Positions 7,387-15,987 are shown, numbered from the stretch's first letter. The stretch: 20,744 nt of DNA from JBBDXI01 sp040902425 (GCA_040902425.1 JBBDXI010000073.1:1-20744); one strand, 5' to 3'. Notes: generated by a model from the letters alone, not told the origin. Program-made: numbers and translations.

Positions 7387-8558
7387 CCCGCGGCCGCGGC
7401 TTCAGCCTTGTCGAGGTGCTCATCGGCATCCTCGTGCTCGCCCTGGGCCTGCTGGGGCTGGGGGCGATCATCCCGGTGGTGGTGCGCGAGCAGCGGATCG
7501 CGGCCGACACGACGCTGGGCGCGGCCTGCGCCGGCGACATCAAGGCGTGGCTCGAAAGCAGGCCGGAGTTCAACGCCGCCCCGGTGCCCTCGGCGGGGGG
7601 TCCGGCGGGGCACGCCGCGTGGGATGCGTGGATCCGCAACGTGGTCTGGAGCGGGCCGTTCCCCTCGGGCTCGGCGGGCAACGCCTACCTGTGGGAGGGG
7701 TGGTCCAACGACAGCACCGAGTTCAACCCCGACACCGCCGAACTGGTGTGGTACGACGACACGCTCAACCTCAACCCGCGGTTCGAGCACCGGCTGCCCC
7801 TCACGGAGCGGCTCTGGCCGTCGAGGACCTCCCAGGTCGTGCGCTCGATCGACCCGGGGACCGACCCCTACCGGCCGCAGTTTGTGTGGGACCTCGTGGG
7901 GCGGCGGGTGCAGTTCGGGGACCAGTACGCGCGGGTGATCGCGAACCCCAGCGATCCGGGTTACCAGGAGAGCATCGGCCGGCCGGATGTAGTGCAGGTG
8001 GTGATCTTTGTGCGCCGGATCGACCTGGCGATCCGCACGCCGCGGACATCGGGGGTGACGCTGTTCGACGTGCTGACGGACGCGGGGCGTCCGGCGGCGC
8101 AGCAGCAGTTGGTGCAGGCCGACTGGCGCTTCCCGGTGTCGGTGACGGAGAGCACGCCGCGCCGGCTGCTGCAGAACGCGGGGCCGAGCACGACGCCCGG
8201 GGCCGCCTACGCCGACCCGGTCTACTTCGACCCGCCGAGCGTGTCGTACGACCCGGCGCGACCCGACCGGATCCGTCTGAACGGGGTTCAGCGGGATGAC
8301 GCCGAGGTCATCCTGGCGTCGCAGCCGGGGCAGAAGGTCGTGGACAACCTGGGGAACGTGCACACGGTCCGCCGGCTGGCGGACCCGGGTGTGAGCACGA
8401 CGCGGGGGATCGAGTTGCTGCTCGAGCGTGCCGTGCCGTCGTGGGTGGTCGAGACCGACTCCACCAAGCCGCGCTCGCTGCGGCAGCTGGTCTTTGTCCC
8501 CCAGGTCCCGGTGGCGGTCGAGGTCGTCACCATCACCCGTCCGGTCGCGATGCCGTGA
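7383..8558 (+). CDS. Prepilin-like protein, GspI/PilV-like (minor pseudopilin)
   Basis: This 391-residue protein has the only canonical prepilin site of the first four. The leader MTRGRG is followed by FSLVEVLIGILVLALGLLGL, so cleavage should fall after Gly6, with Glu at +5. The FSLVEVL(I)...LALGLLGLGA sequence is typical of GspI/PilV proteins. The remainder is an exported domain of about 350 residues, rich in Asp, Pro, Trp and Tyr, without a family motif I can name. The start at 7383 overlaps the previous stop by 4 nt. A longer open frame extends upstream to 7251 inside the previous gene, but it lacks the leader organisation and is rejected. It should form a tip complex with the J-like and K-like proteins encoded next, by analogy with GspI-J-K. 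Confidence 0.9.
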   Translation: MTRGRGFSLVEVLIGILVLALGLLGLGAIIPVVVREQRIAADTTLGAACAGDIKAWLESRPEFNAAPVPSAGGPAGHAAWDAWIRNVVWSGPFPSGSAGNAYLWEGWSNDSTEFNPDTAELVWYDDTLNLNPRFEHRLPLTERLWPSRTSQVVRSIDPGTDPYRPQFVWDLVGRRVQFGDQYARVIANPSDPGYQESIGRPDVVQVVIFVRRIDLAIRTPRTSGVTLFDVLTDAGRPAAQQQLVQADWRFPVSVTESTPRRLLQNAGPSTTPGAAYADPVYFDPPSVSYDPARPDRIRLNGVQRDDAEVILASQPGQKVVDNLGNVHTVRRLADPGVSTTRGIELLLERAVPSWVVETDSTKPRSLRQLVFVPQVPVAVEVVTITRPVAMP

Positions 8559-8572
8559 GGCGGAGGAGCCGA

Positions 8573-10336
8573 ATGAGACGCGTGCGAGACATTCTGGGGC
8601 GGGCGGGGCTGGCCGGAACACAGGCGGGACGCCTGTTCCCCTCCTTCACGCTGATTGAGACGATGGTCGCGGTGGGGGCCCTGGCCTTCGTCGCCGTGGG
8701 CATCGCCGTGATCTTCGAGGCGACGGGGCGGACGGTCTCCACCGGCAAGCGGGTGAGCGCGTTCAACACCTACGCCGCGGCCATCGAGCAGCGGATCGGG
8801 GCCGACATCCGCGCCATGACGCGGGAGGGGTTCCTGGTGATCCGCAACGAGTACGCGGATGCGGACAACGATGGGCAGTTCTTCCCGAGCACGACGGCCA
8901 ACAACAGCGACTGGGTCTCCCTGTACGTGGGCGACACGCGCCGGCGCCTGCGCCGGACGGATGAGCTGATGTTCTTCGCCAAGGGCCAGTACGTGTCGCT
9001 GCGGGAGATGCTGGTCCCCGGCGTGGTGGCCCGCAGCGAGGCGGCGCGGGTCTACTACGGGCACGGGCGGCGGCGGGCGGTGAACGCCAGCACGGCGGGC
9101 GAGTACCTGCGCCCGACGCTCGACGACGACAACGACCACGCGATCACGATCCTCGGCGGCCCCGACCCGGCGAACCCCAACCGCTACGCGTCGAGCTGGA
9201 CGCTGCTGCGGCACGTGACGGTGCTGGCCCCGCCGCAGGCGACGACGCGGACGATCGCCTCCTCGTTCTACAACAACAAGCCGGACAGCGACATCCAGGT
9301 TGCCTTGCAGCCCGCGGCCGCGAGTGTCTTCCGGGCGCTCATGGGGCAGCTCCCCGGAACCGCTCCGCCGCTCGCGACGCTGGTGCGGCCGAGCACGCCG
9401 CCGAACACGCCCCGCTTCGGATCGGGGATCGTGGACATCGCGACCACGGACCTGCGGGAAGTGCGGGCGGTGGTGCTCACGGCGGACGTCTTCCCCGGGC
9501 CGGGTGTCGATCCCACCAGCTTTTTCGACCCCGCCGCCAACAACCGCCCCGACGGGAGGAACGCCGGCGTGGACGGCCAGTTCCGGCCCATGAGCGAGGA
9601 CCCGGATGTCCTCTGGCGGATGCTCTCGTGGATGGATGACGCCCTGCCGACTCGGAGCCACCCGACCTCCGCCACGCAGCCGCGGATGCGCATCCGCTAC
9701 GAGCCGGCCGCCCCCGACTTCGCGGGCGTGCTCCAGGACGGGAGCCTGAGCCAGCAGCAGCGGGAGTGGCGCCGCGCCGACCAGGTCATGCTCTCCTCGT
9801 CGAACTTCCTGCCCCGCTGCACGGAGTTCATCGTCGAGTGGTCGTTCGGGAGCGCGTACCCGTGGGACCCCGCGGCCGCGGGGTGGGTGACGGGGCTGGA
9901 GGGGCAGCTGATCTGGCACGGGCTGCGTCGCGAGGCGAACATGGGGGGCCAGCGCGACGTGGAACTGGCGGCGCCCTACGACTCCGATGCGCCGGCGTGG
10001 CTGGTGCAGCGGCAGACCACCGAGGTGCCGCTGCGCAACGGCCAGCGTTTGAACTGGAGGACCAGTACGGAGCTGATCCACGGCAAGCTCCCGGGGATCG
10101 TGGACACCGAGCCGCTGACCAGCTACTTCGGCTACGTGGACCCGTACTTCGATCCCGAGAGGGACGCGACGGGCGGGCCGGGGCTCAACGGGCCCGGCGA
10201 CGCCGCGGTGGCGACGGTGGCCTGCCCGTGGCCGAAGTTCATCAGGATCACGCTCTCCGTGGCCGACCCGGCGGACCCGTCGGTCGAGCGCACGTTCCAG
10301 TTCGTGTTCGACGTGCCCCAGGATGGGGCCCAGTAA
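8573..10336 (+). CDS. Large prepilin-like protein, GspJ/PilW-like
   Basis: This 587-residue protein starts at ATG 8573 behind GGAGGAG (8562-8568). A 24-residue basic leader precedes FTLIETMVAVGALAFVAVGI, with Glu at +5 and Ser at -1, an unusual residue for prepilin peptidase. The hydrophobic helix is followed by an Arg/Ala-rich stretch (YAAAIEQRIGADIRAMTRE) typical of GspJ, where two chains pair along the tip. GspJ is usually about 200 residues, so roughly 370 residues are extra. These are rich in Pro, Asp and Arg and have no recognised domain. The leader region (codons for GTQAGRLFP) is encoded by a dispersed palindrome at 8615-8639. The next gene starts 14 nt after the stop. Prepilin membership is firm; the J assignment comes from order and the N-terminal style. 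Confidence 0.87.
   Translation: MRRVRDILGRAGLAGTQAGRLFPSFTLIETMVAVGALAFVAVGIAVIFEATGRTVSTGKRVSAFNTYAAAIEQRIGADIRAMTREGFLVIRNEYADADNDGQFFPSTTANNSDWVSLYVGDTRRRLRRTDELMFFAKGQYVSLREMLVPGVVARSEAARVYYGHGRRRAVNASTAGEYLRPTLDDDNDHAITILGGPDPANPNRYASSWTLLRHVTVLAPPQATTRTIASSFYNNKPDSDIQVALQPAAASVFRALMGQLPGTAPPLATLVRPSTPPNTPRFGSGIVDIATTDLREVRAVVLTADVFPGPGVDPTSFFDPAANNRPDGRNAGVDGQFRPMSEDPDVLWRMLSWMDDALPTRSHPTSATQPRMRIRYEPAAPDFAGVLQDGSLSQQQREWRRADQVMLSSSNFLPRCTEFIVEWSFGSAYPWDPAAAGWVTGLEGQLIWHGLRREANMGGQRDVELAAPYDSDAPAWLVQRQTTEVPLRNGQRLNWRTSTELIHGKLPGIVDTEPLTSYFGYVDPYFDPERDATGGPGLNGPGDAAVATVACPWPKFIRITLSVADPADPSVERTFQFVFDVPQDGAQ
8615..8639. repeat. Dispersed palindromic repeat inside the J-like prepilin leader
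   Basis: This 25-bp imperfect palindrome has arms GGAAC-AC-AGGCG and CGCCT-GTTCC around a GGA centre. It is in frame inside the signal peptide coding region. The 13-bp core GGCGGGACGCCTG (8623-8635) recurs as its reverse complement, CAGGCGTCCCGCC, at 15214-15226 just before the tRNA. It looks like a REP-type element of the kind scattered through planctomycete genomes; that parallel is from memory. Confidence 0.5.
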
Positions 10337-10350
10337 GGGGCGGAGGACCA

Positions 10351-13300
10351 ATGGCCATGCCCACGCGCACAACCGGGTTCATCGGACGGGTCAGGGGCTC
10401 CGCGGCCGCGGTGCTGCGGTCGCTGGCGGGGCTGCCCGCGGGCGCGCAGCGGACGCGCCGGGGGACGGTGCTGGTGATCATCCTGGGGGCGCTGGCGCTG
10501 ATCGCGGTGCTGACGGTGGTGTACGTGACGGTGGGGCAGAGCGACCGGCGCAGGTCGGAGGGCGTGGTGCGGCGCGAGGCGGCCGACAGCGGGGCGGAGC
10601 GGTTCGGGGCGCACGTGGCGCAGGTGATCGGGGAGGCGGCGCTCAAGACCATGGTGGACGGCGAGCTGCTGATCCGGGCAATGACCGACTATCCCTCGAC
10701 GGGCGCGGCGTTCCGCTCGGTGCACAACCCCGGGGCGAACCAGGCCACGCTGCAGCTGCGCTTCGACCCGACGGGGACCTACCGAGAGGTGTGGGCGGGG
10801 GGCGGTACTGACCCGCGGACGACCTCGACGCCGTACCTGGCGAGCACGCTGCCCACAGGCTGGGACTGGGACCACATCTCGGTCCTCTCCCCCGACGGGC
10901 GGTTCGTGAACCTGTACAACCTGGCGCCGGTGATCAACGGCGTGCGGCAGAGCGGGTTCGGGGCGCGCTCGTCGTTCCGGGTGAACAGCAACGGGCAGGT
11001 GATCGACAACCTCACCCCCGTCATCACGAACGGCCAGGTGGTCTCGTACATCAACTTCGGCCTCACGCTACTGGACCAGAACGGGAACCCGACCTGGCCG
11101 GCCAGGCTGATCGACGGGAGCACCGCGGACTCCAATATCCCGGCGCACTGGTCGATGTTCCAGCGGCAGTGGTTCCGGCCGGCGCGGGGGCCGATGTTCT
11201 ATCCGAACCCGATGTCGGTGAACGGGTTCAGCGGGAACTCCCCGGGGAGCTGGCTGTACGCGCCCTACCAGTGGTGCGACACCGACGGCGACGGGTTCTT
11301 TGACGCCCGCTGGTTCGAGCTGGTCAGGGCGACCGACCCGGACAACGTCGTCTCGCTGATGCCCGGGGGCGACCGCTTCCGCTGGTTCGCGGCCGTGCGG
11401 GTTGTGGACCTCAACGCCCTGGTGAACGTCAACACCGCGACGGACCAGCGGCTGGCGCCGCGCCCGCAGAGCGGGGGCGCCACCGAGGTCATACCCCTGG
11501 GGATGTTCCCCAGCGACAGCGACCTGCGGCGGGTCTTCACGATGGACGACCTCTACACGATGGCGCCGCCGGCCGGCGTCACGCAGCTGGGGTACGAGGC
11601 CCTCAAGCAGCCGCCGAACGGGCACCCCGACCGGCCCGCCCAGAACTACGCCGGATACGACATCGGCGTCGCGCAGTCGGTCGGCAGCGCCGCGTACGAC
11701 GCGCTGCGGTTCGTGCTGGAGCGCAACAGCGTCCGGGTCCCCGATCCGCTCGAGGCGTTCGGGCCCGTGCCGCCCAAGACGGCGGACGAGCGGGCGGCGT
11801 ACTACCAGTCGGCCGCGGCCATGCACTTCGGCGTGTACACGCAGCCGGGCACGATCCAGTTGCACGGGCAGTTCGGCCTGGGGGACCTGCTGGAGCTGAA
11901 GACGTACAACACGGCCAACAACCCCTCCAGCACCTCGCGCCTGGAGCAGACGACCGGCGGGCGCGACAGCAGCCAGCCGGATTTCGGCCCGCTCCGCGAC
12001 AACCGGGACCTCGCGTGGGAACTCTGGACCTGCACCCCGCTGCAGCCGGGGCTGGACGGGCACGGCTCCGCCGACGCCCAGGGGCGCGACCGGGTGCTCT
12101 TCGACATCCGCCAGCTCGTCACGCCGTTCAACGGCGTCCGCGAGCTGCGCTCGACGGTGATCCCGCCCGGCAGCTACGGCGTCCTGGACCTGGGCGCCGA
12201 GGCCCGGATCAACGCCCGCGACGCCCTCGAGGCCGCGTCGCGCACCGTCCCCGCCCAGCGCGACCCCTCCCTCGTGTTCAAGGGCTACGCCCAGGCCCTC
12301 CTGCCCCACGCCTCCGCGACCGACGCCTGGGTCCCCAACGACGGCAAGGCGACGCTGGCCTACGGCGGCCATCCGGAGCTGGCGATCCGCTACGCCGCGC
12401 GCCTCGCGGCGAACATGATCGACTCCTACGACCGCGACCAGGAGCCGGGCGCCTACACCCTTCTGATCGACCGGACCTACCGCAACTCGCTCCCCGGGCA
12501 GGCCACGCTCTTCCCGTGGTGGAACCAGACGGGGGCGGCGGTGCCGGCCGGGGGGACCGGGATTCCCGGGAAGTTCGACCTGGGCGACGAGAACCTCGCC
12601 GACGGCGGGCAGGTGGTCTCGCGGGCCCTGAACGTCTACGGGGTCGAGGCCCAGCCGATCATCAGCGAGGTCGCGAGCATCCTCCTCTACACCGACGCGC
12701 CGACGAGCGCCGGCGGCGACGACGAGTTCGCCGGCCCCGGCCTCCCGCCCGAGCCGATCACGATCGACGGCACGTTCGCGGCGGCCGCCGGCATCAACCC
12801 GGATTTCCTGGGCCAGATCCTCGTGGTCCAGTTGACGAACACCTTCGACGTGGATGTCCCGCTGAGCAAGGCGTCGGTGCCGAACGGGGACCCGCTGGGG
12901 GCGACCGAGGAGATCTCGGACTACTACCTCGAGTACGGCGGCCGGTTCTTCAAGCTCGCGGAGGTCGCGGCGGACATGGACAGCCCCGGGCCCAACGACC
13001 AGCGGTCGGTGGTGCTGCGCCGCGGGGAGACGCGGACGTTTTACATCCTGGGGATCGGCCACGACGCCATGCTCCAGCGGTTCCAGAGCATCGACTCCAC
13101 GCTCTCGCCCGACACCGTCAAGCAGCTCCTGAGGAACCAGCTCGCCGTGTCGGCCGGGCTCTCCTCGGCCCGGCCGATCGAGCCGGTCCGCATCTTCCCT
13201 GTGGACCCGGCGACGGGCGCCGTCTCGACGCCCGCGTCCTCGGCCCGCCCGACGGATCTGTTTACCCCGATCAACGGCAGCCCCGGCCAGACGGTGCACC

Positions 13301-15111
13301 TCTGGCGGACGCTCCGCCACCCCACGCAGGATGCCGGCACCCTCAACTCCCGCGGGAACGACCTGCTCGTGGACCGCATCCGCGACCCCGGCACCGCGAG
13401 CGGTCCCACGCTCGACCGGCGCCTCCCGGGCGCGAACCGGCGGGTCAACAGCACCGAGGCCGGCGAAGAGCCGCCGGGCGCCCCCTCCCTCGACAACACC
13501 GGGTTCACCATCGCCATGTGGGGGAGCCTGAAGCGCCGCGACGACCCCGGCGCGGCCGCGGGCGTGCCTCGCGGGGCCATCCCCGCCTACTGCGTCGAGG
13601 CCAAGTGGGGGTCGACCGCGCTGCGCAACAGCACGGCCGCAGCGCCCGCCAACCCGAACAACCTCGACCGGCGGGATTTCGTGGGCGGCCAGGTCTGGTC
13701 GGAGGACGAGTTCCGGCCCCTGGTCGACCGCCTCGCGCCGGCCGTGCCCGCGGGCACGGGCGTGATCATCCCGACGCTCACCCGGCCCGCCCACCTCAAG
13801 ACCGCCGACCCGCTGGGGGCCAACCTCGACGGACGCCTCTACACCGCGCTCTACCCCGAGGTCTACATCGACGACAACGAGTTCTCGCGCATGAAGGGCG
13901 GCCAGCGGGTGCCGGTGCTGCGCGTCACGGACCTGCTCCTGCCCCTGGCCATCGGGCCCGAGCACGACCCGGCGGTCACGGCCTCTCCCTTCGACACCGA
14001 TGAGCACCCCGGGCGCATCACCCTGACCGAGGCCCTGGCCCTGGCGCTGAACTACTCCACGCCCACGAACAACGCCGCCGACCCCTACCGCCTCTACCAC
14101 CGCGCCGGCGATCCGGGGATCACCGACCCGACGCTCGGCACGCTCGACCGCGGCAACCTCGTCCTGAACCGCTTCGCCCCCTTCGAGGACGCCGACGGCG
14201 ACGGCCGTTTCACGCCGAGCAGCGCCGACCGCCGCGCCTTCCCCGGCATCCCGCTGGCGGCCCACATCGTGGATGTATTCACCGCCCTGCCCTCCGGCCT
14301 CGCCGGGCCAGAGCGGGCCACGCCCGGTCTGTTCAACATCAACACCATGCCGCGCCAGGTGGCCATGACCCTCCCCGGGCTGGCGCCCACGACGGAGGTC
14401 AACCCCGCCACCGGCGCGGCCTACTGGGACGAGTGGAAGGCGGCGGCCCTGGGCGGCCTCACGTCAACGCTCCCTGAAATGACCTTCGACACGGGCGCGG
14501 CCGTGATCGCCTACCGCGACCGGGTGCTGCTCCAGGATCGTAATGCCGCCCGCGACGTCAACTTCGAGGACTCGAACTCCAACGTGCAGTTCTCGCCCAC
14601 CCAGTGGGACGGGCGGAGGCTGACGACCGGCATACCGGGCCTGCGCGAGGAGCGGGGCTTCGCCTCCCGGGGCGAGCTGCTGGCCGTGACCGCGGCCGAC
14701 CCGGCCTCGGTGCGCCTCGATGTCAAGGACCAGATCGACGGCCTTGCGAAGGACGCCTCCAACAGCGGCGCCGCCGCGACCAACACGTCGTCCTATTTCT
14801 CCCTGCCGGCGATGGGGCGGGTGCCGGACACGATCAGCGACAACTTCGCCGAGAAGCTGATCGCGGCCTCGGGGGTGATGAACTCCGTCTCCGTCCGGTC
14901 CGACGTGTTCGCCGCGTGGATCGTGGTCCACGGCTACCAGCCGTCCGACACCGAGAACCTGCACCCGCGTTTCAATGGCGACCAGGCGGCAGACACGCTG
15001 ACGCCCAGCGTGGCCAAGCGGTACCTGATGGTAATCGACCGCTCGAACGTCCAGCGGCTCGGGCAGAAGCCCCGCATGCTCCTGTTCACCGAGCTGCCCA
15101 TGACTCCGTAG
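10351..15111 (+). CDS. Giant GspK-like minor pseudopilin (1586 residues)
   Basis: The start ATG at 10351 follows GGAGG (10342-10346). A 38-residue basic leader ends RTRRG, followed by TVLVIILGALALIAVLTVVY. There is no Glu at +5, which is the hallmark of GspK. Two matching modules sit near the ends. DTDGDGFFD (310-318) is followed by VDLNALVNVNTAT (352-364), and DADGDGR (1280-1286) is followed by LFNINTMPRQV (1327-1337). The DxDxDG loops look like Ca-binding sites, and the NxNT segments match the conserved asparagine-rich motif of GspK. Typical GspK proteins are about 300-350 residues, so roughly 900 residues between the modules have no assignment. It is the last gene of the pilus block, in the position of gspK after G-H-I-J. 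I predict a membrane-anchored or fibre-tip protein with a large exported body. A surface adhesin-like role is speculative. Confidence 0.85.
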   Translation: MAMPTRTTGFIGRVRGSAAAVLRSLAGLPAGAQRTRRGTVLVIILGALALIAVLTVVYVTVGQSDRRRSEGVVRREAADSGAERFGAHVAQVIGEAALKTMVDGELLIRAMTDYPSTGAAFRSVHNPGANQATLQLRFDPTGTYREVWAGGGTDPRTTSTPYLASTLPTGWDWDHISVLSPDGRFVNLYNLAPVINGVRQSGFGARSSFRVNSNGQVIDNLTPVITNGQVVSYINFGLTLLDQNGNPTWPARLIDGSTADSNIPAHWSMFQRQWFRPARGPMFYPNPMSVNGFSGNSPGSWLYAPYQWCDTDGDGFFDARWFELVRATDPDNVVSLMPGGDRFRWFAAVRVVDLNALVNVNTATDQRLAPRPQSGGATEVIPLGMFPSDSDLRRVFTMDDLYTMAPPAGVTQLGYEALKQPPNGHPDRPAQNYAGYDIGVAQSVGSAAYDALRFVLERNSVRVPDPLEAFGPVPPKTADERAAYYQSAAAMHFGVYTQPGTIQLHGQFGLGDLLELKTYNTANNPSSTSRLEQTTGGRDSSQPDFGPLRDNRDLAWELWTCTPLQPGLDGHGSADAQGRDRVLFDIRQLVTPFNGVRELRSTVIPPGSYGVLDLGAEARINARDALEAASRTVPAQRDPSLVFKGYAQALLPHASATDAWVPNDGKATLAYGGHPELAIRYAARLAANMIDSYDRDQEPGAYTLLIDRTYRNSLPGQATLFPWWNQTGAAVPAGGTGIPGKFDLGDENLADGGQVVSRALNVYGVEAQPIISEVASILLYTDAPTSAGGDDEFAGPGLPPEPITIDGTFAAAAGINPDFLGQILVVQLTNTFDVDVPLSKASVPNGDPLGATEEISDYYLEYGGRFFKLAEVAADMDSPGPNDQRSVVLRRGETRTFYILGIGHDAMLQRFQSIDSTLSPDTVKQLLRNQLAVSAGLSSARPIEPVRIFPVDPATGAVSTPASSARPTDLFTPINGSPGQTVHLWRTLRHPTQDAGTLNSRGNDLLVDRIRDPGTASGPTLDRRLPGANRRVNSTEAGEEPPGAPSLDNTGFTIAMWGSLKRRDDPGAAAGVPRGAIPAYCVEAKWGSTALRNSTAAAPANPNNLDRRDFVGGQVWSEDEFRPLVDRLAPAVPAGTGVIIPTLTRPAHLKTADPLGANLDGRLYTALYPEVYIDDNEFSRMKGGQRVPVLRVTDLLLPLAIGPEHDPAVTASPFDTDEHPGRITLTEALALALNYSTPTNNAADPYRLYHRAGDPGITDPTLGTLDRGNLVLNRFAPFEDADGDGRFTPSSADRRAFPGIPLAAHIVDVFTALPSGLAGPERATPGLFNINTMPRQVAMTLPGLAPTTEVNPATGAAYWDEWKAAALGGLTSTLPEMTFDTGAAVIAYRDRVLLQDRNAARDVNFEDSNSNVQFSPTQWDGRRLTTGIPGLREERGFASRGELLAVTAADPASVRLDVKDQIDGLAKDASNSGAAATNTSSYFSLPAMGRVPDTISDNFAEKLIAASGVMNSVSVRSDVFAAWIVVHGYQPSDTENLHPRFNGDQAADTLTPSVAKRYLMVIDRSNVQRLGQKPRMLLFTELPMTP

Positions 15112-15161
15112 CCGGGGGCCCGCGAGGGCCCAAGCGGAGACCGGCTACACTCTGTCCGTCG

Positions 15162-15202
15162 GCGACCGGGCCCGCGCCCCGGTTGCCGGCGGGCTTTTTC
15201 TT
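15162..15202 (+). terminator. Intrinsic terminator of the pilus locus
   Basis: About 50 nt after the giant gene's stop, two mutually exclusive hairpins are possible. The first pairs GCGACCGGG with CCCGGTTGC, 9 bp with one G-U pair. The second pairs GCCCGC (15170-15175) with GCGGGC (15189-15194) and is followed at once by TTTTTCTT. The second is a standard Rho-independent terminator for + strand transcription and also isolates the tRNA downstream. Confidence 0.6.
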
Positions 15203-15209
15203 GGCCGGT

Positions 15210-15230
15210 GGGGCAGGCGTCCCGCCCGCC
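15210..15230. repeat. Second copy of the dispersed palindromic repeat, upstream of tRNA-Pro
   Basis: GGGGCAGGCG, then TCC, then CGCCCGCC forms a short imperfect hairpin. Its CAGGCGTCCCGCC core (15214-15226) is identical over 13 bp to the reverse complement of the repeat at 8615-8639. It sits 6 bp before the mature tRNA 5' end, in the region where the tRNA precursor leader would be. Confidence 0.45.
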
Positions 15231-15236
15231 GATTGG

Positions 15237-15310
15237 CAGGGCGTAGCTCAGCTTGGTAGAGCGCCTGGTTTGGGTCCAGGAGGCCGGAGGTTCAAATCCT
15301 CTCGCCCTGA
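15237..15310 (+). tRNA. tRNA-Pro (anticodon UGG)
   Basis: All cloverleaf arms fold. The acceptor stem CAGGGCG (15237-15243) pairs perfectly with CGCCCTG (15303-15309), with discriminator A at 15310. The D arm is GCTC/GAGC with a 9-nt loop containing GG. The anticodon stem CCTGG/CCAGG encloses TTTGGGT, giving anticodon TGG at 15271-15273. The variable loop is AGGCC, and the T arm is GGAGG/CCTCT with loop TTCAAAT. The C1-G72 pair with A73 matches the bacterial tRNA-Pro identity set. CCA is not encoded. UGG reads CCA and, by wobble, CCG. It stands alone after the pilus terminator, and its 3' end overlaps the end of the degraded AraC-like gene on the other strand. Confidence 0.97.
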
Positions 15311-15987
15311 TTGGGAGGTGGTGGATCGACCTCCGCGACAACCATCGGCGGGAACCTGAACCGGCCGATCTCTCCCTTCGGGGTGAACCGCTCGGCGGGG
15401 GCCTCCACCGCGACGTGGTACTGGCAGTCCTCCAGGGCGGTGATCTCCGGGTTCTCCCACTGGTACCCGAGCCACTGGCCATCCGCGAGTGAGTGGCGTT
15501 CGGCCCACGCGATGAGCCGCTGCGTAGCCTTGAAGACGGCGTCGCCCCGGTAGGGGTCTTGGGCGCGGATGTAGGCCACCGTGCGCGCCGGCAGGTCGCG
15601 TATCCGCACGCTGAACCCGTCGGGGTTGTGCCCGGGGGGCAGCCGGTCCAGGTGCAGCCGCCGCCCGGCCGCCCCGGTGGCCGCGGCCACCACACCTTGC
15701 AGCTCGGACGCATGGTCATCGCACCAGGACGTGATGTCGAACCCGCTCGGCGCCACTCCGAAGCGCTGCTTGAAGCACCGCGAGAAGTCCGACGAGGACG
15801 AGAACCCGCACGTGAGGGCGATCGTGGTGAACGATGGCCGCCGGGAGCGGGCCGCGGGCGGGAAGGCCATCATCGACAGGGCATTCTCGAGTCGGAGCCG
15901 CTTCACGAACTCGGACGGCGTCACGCCGACCATCGCCTGGAACACGCGGTGAAAGTGGAACGGCGAGAGCATCGCGGCGTGGGACAC
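15292..15987 (-). pseudogene. AraC-family regulator with GyrI-like domain, apparently truncated at both ends
   Basis: Read on the - strand, this 231-codon frame begins inside an AraC-type DNA-binding domain. SPFHFHRVF is followed by RRLRLENA-type helix residues (here VKRLRLENAL) and the second helix-turn-helix IALTCGFSSSSDFSRCFKQR. A GyrI-like ligand-binding domain follows (RDLPARTVAYIRAQDPYRG through CQYHVAVEAP and FPPMVVAEVD). Complete relatives, as I recall them, have about 20-30 more residues before SPFHFHRVF and about 60 more after VVAEV. Here the 5' end stops where VOC-like sequence begins on the other strand. The 3' end runs into the tRNA, with the stop codon inside the T-loop complement. 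The only start is GTG at 15987, inside the first helix. I read it as a decayed remnant. A short functional protein is possible but would lack half of one HTH context and the domain end. Confidence 0.65.

Noticed and set aside
11068..14265. Very long open frame on the - strand opposite the giant GspK-like gene (and similar ones at 1883-4303 and 8288-10372)
   Set aside because: High GC removes stop codons from antisense frames. The products are Arg/Gly/Pro/Val/Asp-rich without any motif, while the + strand encodes recognisable pilus proteins.
15146..15151. TACACT as a -10 element for the tRNA
   Set aside because: No plausible -35 lies 16-18 bp upstream, and the terminator with its T run would lie between it and the tRNA.
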